Assembly (NCBI RefSeq): GCF_000166715.1
Contig: NZ_AEMI01000016.1
Span: forward strand, 124,001 to 188,000
DNA length: 64,000 bases
Source of the DNA: Leuconostoc gelidum subsp. gelidum KCTC 3527
GTDB taxonomy: Bacteria > Bacillota > Bacilli > Lactobacillales > Lactobacillaceae
Direction of reading: 5' to 3'
Of the stretch, positions 14,684-24,800 are shown piece by piece (position 1 is the first letter of the stretch; each line of letters starts with the position of its first letter). The notes below the pieces were generated by a model, which was not told the DNA's origin, made no database searches, and was given only the letters and a program-made list of their open reading frames with translations. The translations under genes and the position numbers were made by a program.

Positions 14684-16135
14684 TTAATGTATCAATGCAA
14701 GAACAACAAAATTAATCAAAAAGAAAGCGGATACGATTAATAGTACAGGTGAGACTTCCTTAAATTTGCCTAAGGCAAACTTCACAATGATAAAGAAGAT
14801 GAAGCCAGCCGCAATCCCATAAGAAATTGAGTAACTAAAGGCCATAAACACAGAAGTAAAGAATGCCGGTATAGCAACCTCCAATGATTCCCATGAAATT
14901 TTCTTAAATTCACCCATCATCATAATACCAACTAAAATAAGCAATGGTGAGGTAGCTGCTGTCGGCACAACACCCACGAAAGGTGCAAATAATATCATCA
15001 AAGCAAAGCCTATGGCTGTGACAATATTTGCCAATCCAGTTCTGGCTCCTGCAGCCACACCAGATGCTGATTCAATAAAAGTTGTTGTATTTGATGTACC
15101 GACAATGCCAGCTAAAGCTGTTGTAAACGTATCAACAATTAGCGCACGATCCATTTTGGAATTGAAACCATTACTAGAATCAAAAGCTTTTTGATCTTGT
15201 TTTGAAAAAATACCCGTTTGATTCCCAATACCAATTAATGTGCCAATGGCATCAAACAATCCGCTAAGTCCCATAGCGAAAATCGTAACCAACGCCAATG
15301 ACGCATTATGCCAATTATTAAATAAACTACCTATGCCTTGTGCTCCTAATGACTGACCAAAAACATGACCCAATTCACCAAATGCATGACCAACTGATGT
15401 ACCAGCACCAATGTGCGTATTCGTAACACCCATTGGAATCCCAATTAGTGTGGTTACTATCAACGATATCAGAAATGCACCCGGTACGCGTCGCATAACT
15501 AATATAATTAAAATAATAAAACCAATTAATGCTAGTACCGTACTTGAACTATTGAACTTAGTTAATTCTGGCGTCACACCACCGTTAGCTAAAATACTAT
15601 TCAACGCGCCATGTACTTCGCCAGTAAAAGGTTTGCCATTTAATGTGATGATATTTCCCGGATCAACAATAAAGTTAATAAAGCCAGCATTTTTTAAACC
15701 AATATAGGTTACAAAAAGTCCAATACCACCGCCAATAGCTGCTTTTAATTCAGATGGAATTCCTTGAACGATAGCCCGTCGGCCGTGTGTCAACGTAATC
15801 ACAATATCGACTAGGCCAACTAAAAATACAATAGCCAATGCCTGTTGCCAAGTAAAGCCAAACCCAAATACAATGGTATACGTGAAGTAGGCTTGCATAC
15901 CAATACCTGGTGCCAGCGCAAATGGCACGTTAGCAAACAGACCCATGAATAATGTACCAAAAACTGCCACTAAAATGGCTGCTAAAAATACAGCTTGAGT
16001 TGGTATGCCGGTCTGTCCTAAAATTTGGGGGTTTAAAAAGAAAATATATGCCATTGACACAAATGTTGTAATTCCGGCAACAATTTCACGACGAACAGTC
16101 GTTTTATTCTCTTTTAATTGAAATAATTTCTCCAT
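14684..16135 (-). CDS. AzgA/NCS2-type purine permease
   Basis: 483 residues, 12-14 hydrophobic segments. The AzgA-branch start (TTVRREIVAGITTFVSMAYIFFLNPQIL in pieces), the APGIGMQAYF helix and the SASGVAAGARTGLANIV motif mark a hypoxanthine/guanine/adenine-proton symporter like PbuG. It is monocistronic, with its own promoter, a purine-riboswitch-like leader and a terminator. Guanine- or hypoxanthine-responsive control is therefore expected. The exact purine cannot be read from sequence. Confidence 0.9.
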   Translation of the reverse strand: MEKLFQLKENKTTVRREIVAGITTFVSMAYIFFLNPQILGQTGIPTQAVFLAAILVAVFGTLFMGLFANVPFALAPGIGMQAYFTYTIVFGFGFTWQQALAIVFLVGLVDIVITLTHGRRAIVQGIPSELKAAIGGGIGLFVTYIGLKNAGFINFIVDPGNIITLNGKPFTGEVHGALNSILANGGVTPELTKFNSSSTVLALIGFIILIILVMRRVPGAFLISLIVTTLIGIPMGVTNTHIGAGTSVGHAFGELGHVFGQSLGAQGIGSLFNNWHNASLALVTIFAMGLSGLFDAIGTLIGIGNQTGIFSKQDQKAFDSSNGFNSKMDRALIVDTFTTALAGIVGTSNTTTFIESASGVAAGARTGLANIVTAIGFALMILFAPFVGVVPTAATSPLLILVGIMMMGEFKKISWESLEVAIPAFFTSVFMAFSYSISYGIAAGFIFFIIVKFALGKFKEVSPVLLIVSAFFLINFVVLALIH

Positions 16136-16193
16136 TATTTTCTCCTATACAATGATGTCAATTAACAGCCTATTTGTATGAATATATTAATGG

Positions 16194-16301
16194 AAAATAA
16201 AAAATTGACGCACAAATGGCGATCAATTCAGTAACTTATTTATGATAGTTCCAGCATGGGTGCTGGCTAGAAACAATCGACCATTATTCGATACTATATC
16301 A
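16194..16301 (-). promoter_or_regulatory. Purine-riboswitch-like aptamer plus terminator
   Basis: On the minus strand, P1 is UGAUA (16301-16297) with UAUCA (16247-16243). P2 is UCGA/UCGA with loop AUAAUGG, and J2/3 contains the hallmark GUUUCUA. P3 is CCAGC/GCUGG, and J3/1 is AAC directly before P1', with C at the guanine-specifying position. Downstream, AATTGA-CGC pairs with GCG-TCAATT (16229-16203) and a U-run follows. The L3 loop is much shorter than the usual CCGUAAA-containing loop, so this is a variant. The AzgA-type permease downstream supports the call. Confidence 0.72.
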
Positions 16302-16320
16302 GCTAAATTTCACATAGAAT

Positions 16321-16349
16321 AGTTTAGCATTGATATTCCAAAATAACAA
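16321..16349 (-). promoter_or_regulatory. Promoter of the purine permease leader
   Basis: Minus strand: TTGTTA (16349-16344), 17-base spacer, TAAACT (16326-16321). The start would fall about 15 bases before the aptamer. Confidence 0.5.
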
Positions 16350-16471
16350 GTCTGTATCATGATTAGCATGTAAAAAAATAGGTTTGGTGTTAGAAATATA
16401 TACTGTCATGGCGTTATCATTCAAATGATCTAGGACATCTTGATACTCAAAAAACTAAAAACCGTCTGCCA

Positions 16472-16893
16472 CTAGTCAGTTTGAGCATTTTTACCAACTA
16501 GCAGTTTATATAAGTAAATAACAATATGAATAATCATCACTAAAGCAAAAATAATATAAAACCGTTGATGTGAATCGAATCCATGGGTGATGTATCCATA
16601 AAGTAAAACAATTATAGTTGCTAATAATAAACCAACATTGAAAATATTGTCTACTGTTTTACCGATTTTCTTTTCTAGTAACACTTCCTTATAATTTTTA
16701 TCTTCACGTATCAATTCATCGAGTGAGATATCATATATTTCTGATAAACGAATAATGTTTGATATATCCGGATAACCTTTTCCACGTTCCCAATTTGAAA
16801 CAGCTTGACCTGATACGTTTAAATTTTTAGCCATCTGTTCTTGTGATATTTTTCTATCTTCACGTATGATTTTTATTTTTCATCAATAAGCAT
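16472..16893 (-). pseudogene. Frameshifted XRE regulator with membrane tail
   Basis: The intact-looking part (16472-16834) begins inside an HTH: MAKNLNVSGQAVSNWERGKGYPDISNIIRLSEIYDISLDELI. Upstream, the same protein continues in another frame: an ATG at 16891-16893 with a GAGGGA site reads MLIDEK, then stops. Removing a one-base slip in the AAAAA run near 16876-16880 joins it to IKIIREDRKISQEQM and the HTH. The C-terminal half has two hydrophobic segments (~67-85 and 90-110). It is either recently inactivated or a sequencing-type indel. Function would be a membrane-tethered XRE regulator. Confidence 0.7.
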
Positions 16894-17030
16894 TTGAGTC
16901 CCTCTTTTGATAATTAATAATATCATCTTATCAGTAAAGCGTTTGTATTGTCACTAAAGTATTACTTGAGTTGCTTTTAGGCTATAGTAATTCTCCTCGT
17001 CACATAGATTTTTTTAAAAGATCGGGACGC

Positions 17031-17981
17031 TTACAAACATATTTTATCATCAGCCACCTCCAAACGATTATTAACTAACTGCACTGTTTGTCCAAATAGT
17101 TGGTCACTTTGTCCTTCTTTCAAATTCGAAAATAAATCTAGTACTTCTGTTATCTTCGGTGTTGTCATGCCTTTCTCACCTTTTCGTATGGCAGTGCCGG
17201 AAATATTATCTCGTCGCAATTTCACAAATGGCTTAATCCAAGTTTCGTCATAGATATCATGTGATAACATACCACCTTCATCCGTTCCCAATAAGCCATG
17301 CAACTTCATATGGGGGTGGCGTTTTTTGATAGCTTTAATAATGGCATAAAATCCATCTTTTTGATAAAGGTTGGGTTCAAATAATATCTCTACTTTATTC
17401 TCTAACCCAGCTTCTTTTATTGCAATTTTTAACATTAATAAACGATTTTCTGCCTCGTAAAAAACTTGACCGGTTGGAAAAAAATTGACAAGTGGGTCAG
17501 CAATCGCTGATTTTTCATAGTAACGTTTACCAGCACGCTGATCAACAATCTTAATCATTTTCTTATCTAAAAGATACTGATGAATCTTAGGAATAACTGT
17601 TGGGTGAATGTAAACTTTATCTAACTGTCGTTTATCAATGAAATTCTTTAAAATTGCAATATGTGACTTGTGTACGGGGTTAAACGTCCCTAGGAATAAG
17701 CCAATCCCACCTTTAGATGGTAGAAACCCCCAAATATCTGTTATCAAACTGATGAGTACGCCAATGACACCCAGCAGTAGCCCCATAATAATGAAAAACA
17801 CTTGCACATTCTTGTATCCTAGTGCAGCCAATGCACTGATAATTACATTCAAGCTCAAAGCAAAAAAAATATTAGCGAATCGATTCCCTTTCCCATGATT
17901 ACTTAGCGTAATTGCCAGATATTGTAGGCCTTGTGATGCCAAAGAAGTTAAACAAACAGCTCCAATTAAACCACCAACCAT
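17031..17981 (-). CDS. Membrane-anchored nucleotidyltransferase (downstream part of a split gene)
   Basis: 316 residues from the first ATG. Hydrophobic segments occupy ~5-25, 36-55 and 60-82. The domain that follows has GTFNPVHKSH (98-107) and ISGTAIR near the C-terminus, the two signature motifs of the HxGH-type cytidylyl/adenylyltransferase superfamily (NadD/NadM, CoaD). The first His of HxGH is H104 and the second H107, so catalysis is plausible. The frame stays open upstream of the ATG and resumes the preceding small ORF after a one-base shift near 18079-18084. The true gene may be longer and broken. Substrate unknown. Confidence 0.65.
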   Translation of the reverse strand: MVGGLIGAVCLTSLASQGLQYLAITLSNHGKGNRFANIFFALSLNVIISALAALGYKNVQVFFIIMGLLLGVIGVLISLITDIWGFLPSKGGIGLFLGTFNPVHKSHIAILKNFIDKRQLDKVYIHPTVIPKIHQYLLDKKMIKIVDQRAGKRYYEKSAIADPLVNFFPTGQVFYEAENRLLMLKIAIKEAGLENKVEILFEPNLYQKDGFYAIIKAIKKRHPHMKLHGLLGTDEGGMLSHDIYDETWIKPFVKLRRDNISGTAIRKGEKGMTTPKITEVLDLFSNLKEGQSDQLFGQTVQLVNNRLEVADDKICL

Positions 17982-18075
17982 TTTGAGATTATTAGGATCG
18001 ATAATATTTCCTTTAACTAGCAGACCTAAGGCTAGAAAATTGTAAAGACTCTGCCATACTAATTTTGCTAACTTA

Positions 18076-18285
18076 CTAAGGAAACATCGAACCAGTTAAC
18101 CTAAAACCTTTTTGTTCTAAATAAGTACTTATAAGTGTGAAAATGGGTAAGAACAGTGCTGTAAAGGCGCTAACGCCAATCAAATAAAGATTCGCATATT
18201 TTCCAGTTGGTACAGCATAAGCAAAGTACATGATCAATCCCATACTCAGTGCAATTTTCAAAAAAATACTATGAACTATTTTCAT
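18076..18285 (-). CDS. Small membrane ORF, probable N-terminus of the split nucleotidyltransferase gene
   Basis: 69 residues with two hydrophobic segments (~5-25 and 31-53), ending LEQKGFRLTGSMFP. Its ATG overlaps the permease stop (ATGA), so it is coupled to the ABC genes. Just at its stop the next frame is open and runs on through further membrane segments into the nucleotidyltransferase. A single base lost from TTTCC would fuse them. It may be a frameshift mutation or a true small membrane protein. Confidence 0.55.
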   Translation of the reverse strand: MKIVHSIFLKIALSMGLIMYFAYAVPTGKYANLYLIGVSAFTALFLPIFTLISTYLEQKGFRLTGSMFP

Positions 18286-20495
18286 AAAAAGTCTCCAATT
18301 TTAATTTTTGTGATACGACGGCTGGCAGATGCAACAATTAAGCTACTTTCAAAAACGAGTAGTAAAATAATGACAATGTCATATGATAACGGCAACTGAA
18401 CAGAAAATTGTGTTAATCCACCTAAATTAACAAGACCATTCAATAAAAATGATCCAATAAATTTATCAAGAATCAAGCTCAATCCAATGCCCAGAGCAAG
18501 TGCAAATCCCGATCTAAATAAATACTGAATTTTCAACTGTACGTTGGTGAAACCTAACATTTTTTTCAAGGCTAACTGCCGTTTTTCTGTTTCAATCGTC
18601 AAGTAGCTCACGAGATAAACAAACAGTCCGGAAATAACGAGTGTCAAAATTAAGATCATATTGGCTAACAATTTAACTGCAGTTTGGATTGTTGTGATTA
18701 AACTTTTTGAACTTGCGCTTATATCTGTCAGTTGGACATTATCTCGGTGAAACCCAGCCAACAGCTTATCTTTCTGACTTGTACTTTTCAGGTTAATATA
18801 AGTACTGTTCATTGGTAAATCTAAATCAACTAAACTGTACGCTTCTTTTCCTAGGTTATTAATGGTTTGATATGTCCCCACAATAGTCATCTCTGTGTTA
18901 TTAGATAGCTGCGTTTTGACATGAACTTTTTGTCCAACTTTAAGTTTTAATGTTTTTATGAGATTACTTGATAGCAATAATTCATGCTGGTTTTTGGGCG
19001 TATGCCCTGATAATACTTTCATTTCAGACGGCATTTTACTGTAACGGTGTAAAGGTATCACTTCATTTTTTAGAAGAACCTTAGTTTCTTGAATATAACC
19101 ACTTGATTTAATTGGCGTCAGAGCATTGATTTGTTGTAACGCTTCACCTCGTATTGTGTTATCTGGCGTGCGCATGACAACATCAACCTTTGGTAATCCA
19201 AAAAGACTGTCAACATGACCTTTAAAGCCTTGATTGAGAGTGGCAATCATTAAACTCAAAAATAAAAAAAGTCCTATCACAAGCGTAAAGGTCATATAAT
19301 GTCCAATTTTTTGAATATAGTCTTTAAATGCCACCCCTATTTGCAGAGGTAGCGGATTTTTAATCAAATTAAAATTAAATTTGCCTTGATTGGATTTACT
19401 TTGCCCATCTTGAAAAACTGATGCTGGCGAAATACTACCAGTCTCTTTAAGTGATAATAAGATAATCATCATGGAGAGACCTAACATCAGCAAAGTGATA
19501 GCAAGTACAACAACAATATTAAGTGATATATGTCTAACACTTGTAAAGCCATTTAAGTGCCAGAAAAATTTAAATGCTAAATTACTTGTCACAAAACTCG
19601 CCAGTATAGCAACAACTAGCCCAGCTATGTTACTCAATAAAAAAGCAGACACATAAGCCAACTTAACTTGACGACCACTCATGCCTAACGTTTTGAATGT
19701 CGCAATTTTTTTACGATCCTTGGCTATGCCAGACACAAGTGCAAAGCGTATCACAAACTGACAAATTCCAAACAAGAAAATAGCAGCTAAAATAATAACC
19801 AAAGCCACAATAGTAGGTAACATCGTGTAGGCTTTCTGAATGTAGCCTTTATCATAAATCAAATCTGCTTTTAGTCGATCGTGATAATCTGTTAAAAGCT
19901 TCTCTGAATTTTTAGGTGCTTTCACTAAGTTAACAAAGGCCAGCTGAGTCATTTGGCTACCTTTTTGAGCTATCAAAGTATTGAAAGTCGTTTGTGACAC
20001 AATGCCCTGCTTATACTTGAACAGTGGGCTACCAAGGAGCTGATCTTCGTAAAATCCCTTCACAGTCAAATTTTTATCACCAATTTGAATCGCATCACCA
20101 CGCTTAAAATTACCAGTTGATTCTAGGTATGACGCAAGTACAATCTCATGGTTTGACGGTGCCTGTACATTGAAATGTGAGGTATCATCAGAGAGCAGCA
20201 AAGTAATATTTTGCTTATCTTTGCCTTCAACTTGCGTCATAAGACTAGGTGCAGATGACACCCTTTTTACATTTTTAAGACCTTTTAAATCAGCCGCCAC
20301 ATCTTGTTGCGTATCTTGTTTGACAAGGATATCAGGTAACTTATGAGTGCGGTATGCTGTTTGATAGTGCGAGACATTTGCTTGATAAGCAGTTAAGACC
20401 GTAATCATCGTTAAACTTGATAAAAAAGTTAGAATAACAATTGTCACCATAAAGGCTTTTTGTCCTAAAATCAATGACTTGATAATCTTTTGCAT
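18282..20495 (-). CDS. ABC transporter permease, FtsX/BceB-like
   Basis: 737 residues. Ten or so hydrophobic segments frame two large extracellular regions (~40-215 and ~440-600). There is an FtsX-type domain near residues 240-350 and a second at the C-terminus (MILILTLVISGLFVYLVSYLTIETEKRQLALKKMLGF). This is the MacB/BceB-like architecture. Such permeases export or sense antimicrobial peptides, lipids or signals. The cognate ATPase is one base upstream, and a divergent HxlR regulator lies beyond it. Confidence 0.85.
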   Translation of the reverse strand: MQKIIKSLILGQKAFMVTIVILTFLSSLTMITVLTAYQANVSHYQTAYRTHKLPDILVKQDTQQDVAADLKGLKNVKRVSSAPSLMTQVEGKDKQNITLLLSDDTSHFNVQAPSNHEIVLASYLESTGNFKRGDAIQIGDKNLTVKGFYEDQLLGSPLFKYKQGIVSQTTFNTLIAQKGSQMTQLAFVNLVKAPKNSEKLLTDYHDRLKADLIYDKGYIQKAYTMLPTIVALVIILAAIFLFGICQFVIRFALVSGIAKDRKKIATFKTLGMSGRQVKLAYVSAFLLSNIAGLVVAILASFVTSNLAFKFFWHLNGFTSVRHISLNIVVVLAITLLMLGLSMMIILLSLKETGSISPASVFQDGQSKSNQGKFNFNLIKNPLPLQIGVAFKDYIQKIGHYMTFTLVIGLFLFLSLMIATLNQGFKGHVDSLFGLPKVDVVMRTPDNTIRGEALQQINALTPIKSSGYIQETKVLLKNEVIPLHRYSKMPSEMKVLSGHTPKNQHELLLSSNLIKTLKLKVGQKVHVKTQLSNNTEMTIVGTYQTINNLGKEAYSLVDLDLPMNSTYINLKSTSQKDKLLAGFHRDNVQLTDISASSKSLITTIQTAVKLLANMILILTLVISGLFVYLVSYLTIETEKRQLALKKMLGFTNVQLKIQYLFRSGFALALGIGLSLILDKFIGSFLLNGLVNLGGLTQFSVQLPLSYDIVIILLLVFESSLIVASASRRITKIKIGDFL

Positions 20496-20496
20496 G

Positions 20497-21252
20497 TTAC
20501 CACCCCATCTCTAGTAGCCAAGCTTCAACTTCTGCTCGCCTAGTTTTGAGTTGACTAGCGTCATAAGGTGTAAAACGACGATCACCATAAATCTGCCCAT
20601 CTTTGATGAACAAAATTCTATCAGCACGAAGCGCTGCCTTTAAATCATGTGTGACCATGACAATAGTTTGTCCGCTTTGATTATTTAAAGTGAGATTATC
20701 TAATACCTCTATACCAGAAGTTGAGTCCAAGGCACCAGTTGGTTCATCTGCAAAGAGGATTTTCGGTTGATTAATCAAACTTCTAGCAATCGCCACACGT
20801 TGCTTTTGACCACCTGATAAATGATTAATTGCTTGATTGGCATGAGTCTCTAATCCCAAGCCAGTAAGCAAATCTTTAGCACGTTGTATCACTTGCTTTT
20901 TAGTCTTTGATTTCAGTAGAAATCCTGGCAAACACACATTTTCTAACACACTCAAATGTTCAATCAGGTTAAATGATTGAAAAATAAAACCAATTTCTTT
21001 GCGTCTAAATCTTGATAATGATTTATCAGAGAGTTTTGTTAAGTCTTGGTCTTCAAAAATCACGTGTCCGCTTGTCGGCTGATCCATGGTTGATATGTTT
21101 TGTAGTAGTGTTGATTTCCCTGCACCTGAAGGTCCCATAATCACGGTAAATGCCGATTCAAAAATGTCTAAATCAATGCCCTCTAAAATTTGGTTATTGT
21201 CGTCATATCGCTTAGATAAGTTTTTAACTTGGATAATACTTTTCTCTATCAT
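20497..21252 (-). CDS. ABC transporter ATP-binding protein (MacB/LolD-like)
   Basis: 251 residues. Walker A GPSGAGKST (~40-48), Q-loop FQSFNLIEHLSVLENV, signature LSGGQKQR and Walker B ILFADEP are intact; the ADEPTGALDS ending is typical of the MacB/BceA branch. It is paired with the 737-residue permease. An HxlR regulator gene starts 82 bases away on the opposite strand and probably controls this operon. Confidence 0.92.
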   Translation of the reverse strand: MIEKSIIQVKNLSKRYDDNNQILEGIDLDIFESAFTVIMGPSGAGKSTLLQNISTMDQPTSGHVIFEDQDLTKLSDKSLSRFRRKEIGFIFQSFNLIEHLSVLENVCLPGFLLKSKTKKQVIQRAKDLLTGLGLETHANQAINHLSGGQKQRVAIARSLINQPKILFADEPTGALDSTSGIEVLDNLTLNNQSGQTIVMVTHDLKAALRADRILFIKDGQIYGDRRFTPYDASQLKTRRAEVEAWLLEMGW

Positions 21253-21333
21253 TGGTTTATGCCCCTTCTTGTGATATATTAACTATAATAAACAGAAGTT
21301 ATATTATTCACAATAAGGGAAAAAAAGTATACT

Positions 21334-21636
21334 ATGCCAACTACCTGTCCAGTTCAAGACACAATTGCTGTCGTTAAAGGAAAATTTACCGTTGAAATTC
21401 TAGAAGCGATTCATAATGGTTATAATCATTACGGCACGATGAAAAACCAGATTCCCACTATCAATCCTAGAATCCTTGCGACAAGGATAAAGGACCTTGA
21501 AGCCAATGGCATCATTACACGGGAACATTTGCCCACTATTCCGCCACAAATTGCCTATCATTTTACAGATAAAGGATTAAAGCTATTGCAACTCGTGCCT
21601 GAAATTAAGGCTTGGTATGGTGATTATCATGAATGA
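21334..21636 (+). CDS. HxlR family transcriptional regulator
   Basis: 100 residues. The HxlR winged helix is clear: CPVQDTIAVVKGKFTVEILEAI, GTMKNQIPTINPRILATRIKDLEANGII, then YHFTDKGLKLLQLVPEIKAW. One Cys (C5) precedes the DNA-binding domain, the position used for redox or aldehyde sensing in several HxlR proteins. The gene is divergent from the ABC operon at 17-21 kb, so it is likely its regulator. Confidence 0.88.
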   Translation: MPTTCPVQDTIAVVKGKFTVEILEAIHNGYNHYGTMKNQIPTINPRILATRIKDLEANGIITREHLPTIPPQIAYHFTDKGLKLLQLVPEIKAWYGDYHE

Positions 21637-21800
21637 GTTATGAGTTGATTCATTCACCTAATTCGAATTTTGGTGTCCAATCGGCAAAAAACTCCTCGGT
21701 AATTTAGCATACATATCAACATATAATACTATGATAAATCTATAAAGCACTTGATTTTGAATTATCGAATGTCGTTAAAATTACTCGAAATAGATATTAA

Positions 21801-21835
21801 AAACGGATGACCAGCAAATTGCCGATCATCCGTTT
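21801..21835. terminator. Bidirectional terminator between hxlR and the SIR2 gene
   Basis: AAACGGATGA (21801-21810) and TCATCCGTTT (21826-21835) form a ten-pair stem. T-runs exist on both strands, so it serves the convergent hxlR-type and SIR2 transcripts. Confidence 0.85.
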
Positions 21836-24800
21836 TTATATCGTTGAATATTTTGTTTCCAATCGGCTCAAATCACCTGGATCCATCGATGTTCTTAAGC
21901 CACTAAACAGTTTTGCTCGCTCCTCTTTTTCTGAAAGTTCTAACACCATTTCAATAGTCTGCATTGACGTTCCATTAATTTTGACTCTACCACTACTGAT
22001 GATTAACGTGAGTATCCTAAGAAACAGTGGTTGCAAATTTTCATCAATTTCATCAATTTTTGATGTTACTAGATTGAGACTAATTTTCTCGCTACTTAAT
22101 TCCAAAACTTTCTCTGGATTCGACAGGAGTTTACCAAGCTTAACCTTCGAACTTTCACTATTTTTTCTAAACATTCTAAAAATAATATCAAAGTATTTAT
22201 TAGCTTGACTAGTCATAATTTCTTTCAACCACTCATGTTGATGAGGAAAATCATAATTCGTGTAAAAAATATACCTAAAAATCGTATATACATTAATTTT
22301 ATCCCACGTAATACAGTCTTCTGATGGATTTATTTCATGTAGTGCAACAACAGCAACATTTTGCTCTATCAATGGATCATTATAACCTTCATGTAGAGCA
22401 AAAAGAGTAGCATCTTTAAATGCGCCTGTCCCTTTATTACCTAACCGATATGCTGATGAAAAACCTTTAAGATCATAAATTGTCTTTGGAATACTATCCT
22501 TGTACATTTCATAATGTCTTCCCATCATGAAATGACGAATATTATCATCTTCAATATCATTAATTTTTTGTTGTGCAAGCTCTTTATCATCTGGAACTTT
22601 TTCAACTACAAGTTTAAACAAATCAAGATAACTTCCTAAACTTGAATTAATAAAGTGATTGTAAGTAAATTCCTCTCCCTTATTTTTATCAGGGTAAGGT
22701 AAATCAAAATCACTTGAATCTATTTGCCAAAAAGCTGTGCTGGCCTCAGCAACGAAATAATGACTATTCAATAAATTTTTAAACATCTGGGCATCATAAT
22801 AATCAAATTTAGAGATTTTGATGTCACTGTACATTTTTATAACGTCGTGGACCATCTCATCATCTGACTTTACTTCGCTACTTTCTTCAAATAAATACCA
22901 ACAATACCAGTCCTTATATTCATTATAAAGTTGTTGGATATTGTCAGTAAACAGTTTTACAATTTTATTTGCAACTGTCGTTTCAGGGTTAACAAGTATC
23001 TTTTTGAAAAACTTCGTAGTTCCAGCAGCAGATTGCTCAAAAAGGTCATTTTCCAACCCAAATTGAACACCATTATTTTCGTGTCTTGTTAATTTTTTAA
23101 CTATGACACTATCATTATCCAAAGCCAGATCTTTCTCCGTCACAAAAGAAGTTTGCTGAACTTCCTTTGCCACACCACCAAAAGTCATGCCATCCTCATA
23201 CTGTACTTTTTCAATGTCTCCACGCAATTGTATTATTTCAGAATGATTTTCAGCAAAAAAATTATTGAACAAAAAACCTAAATTTTTATCGGAAAAATCA
23301 ACCTTACTGATAATTTGACTAACAATATGCTCAGAGAGTTTTTTCTTCTCATTAACCTTCATTAATATTTTGATAAATATAGGATGACACAATAATCTTT
23401 TATCTATCTTACTTTCCCAGTTTTTATTCTCTATTTTAAATTTATCATCTAAAATAGCATGAAAAAGCTGAGAAAAGCCACCATCGTCGATAATATCTGC
23501 AGCAGATTCCAATATTATAAGTTTAAAATCATCACTGTTTAATATATTGATAAGTTCTTCTTGAGCTTGAGGTACCAAGTTATAAGTTAGTGGGTTTTCC
23601 GCGTCATAGTAGCCTTCCTGATAGCTATGCTTTTTAATTTCTTTAACTAGAAACCATCCCATAACATTTGGCCAATCATAGAAACTCAAATACTCAATGT
23701 CCGGTTTAGATCCCAATGATTTCTCCAGATTTAGAGTTTGTTCTTCAAGTAATTCTAATCCTCTAAGAAAAGAAACAGCAGATTCTATGCGGTATGCCCA
23801 ATTTTGTTCTCTAATATAGTTAATGATGCTATCAATTTGGGCAGGATTTAAAACCTTATGATTTGTTTCTAATGCCTTCCAAATTGATTCAGGAATATTT
23901 TTATCGCGACTTTCAAAAATATCACTACTTAAAATTTGCGGCACTCGTTTTGTAATAATTTTAGAATTCAAGCCATCAAAATAGTGTTCAAGACGTCCAG
24001 AATCCGTATTGTTTAATATGTTTACAATGATTTCATCTGGTGTATTTTCATCTCTAAATTGATACCAATCATCATTACTTTCTGGATATGCTACATTACG
24101 TATGTCATTAACTAATTTTTCCACAAATGAAGATAGCATATTATAATCATCACCATACCAAAAAACTTGTGTGTGATTTTGATCAGAGTGATAGTCTTTA
24201 ATAATTTTTCTGATATAATCACCTGACTCATCCTCTCCATGATTTGAAGCTAAAAATGAAACATGGTCACCACTTATTCCAGAAAGAAGCGAAAGTATCT
24301 CATCCTCTTCCATACTAGAGCCAAGGAACACCAGCAAAAGTTTTTTCTCATCAATCCAATGACGAATCTTGCTAATTGGCTGGGAATCAGAATAATAATG
24401 TTTTTTGTATGAGGATGATGAACTAATAAAATGTTCTGGTCTACCACTTGGCATACCATGCAAATGAATAACCGTATTCAGTGAAACCTGATCTGTTCGC
24501 TCGTCAAAGTCTTCAATATCAGTGACCGTTGCACTAACTGTTTTCATATTATCAAGATGCTTTTCAATCTGATTATCATAGTTTGTCGTAATATAAGAAG
24601 CATCAAGATTTGCTAATTTCGTTAAGACAGGATTATATTCAGTGATGGGTGGTAACGCTTCAAAATAGTATTTCTCAAAGTCTAGCTGCCTCTCTTCAAA
24701 AGTGTCCTGACCAAACGCTTGCTTAATCATTTGATGAACTAAGTCAACTTTACGTTTTTTATCAATATTTGAGCTTAAAATTTGGTCCAGCGCGTTAACA

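Noticed and set aside
21807-22208. 133-codon plus-strand frame opposite the SIR2 gene 3' end
   Set aside because: It overlaps the bidirectional terminator and the SIR2 coding sequence, with no start signal.
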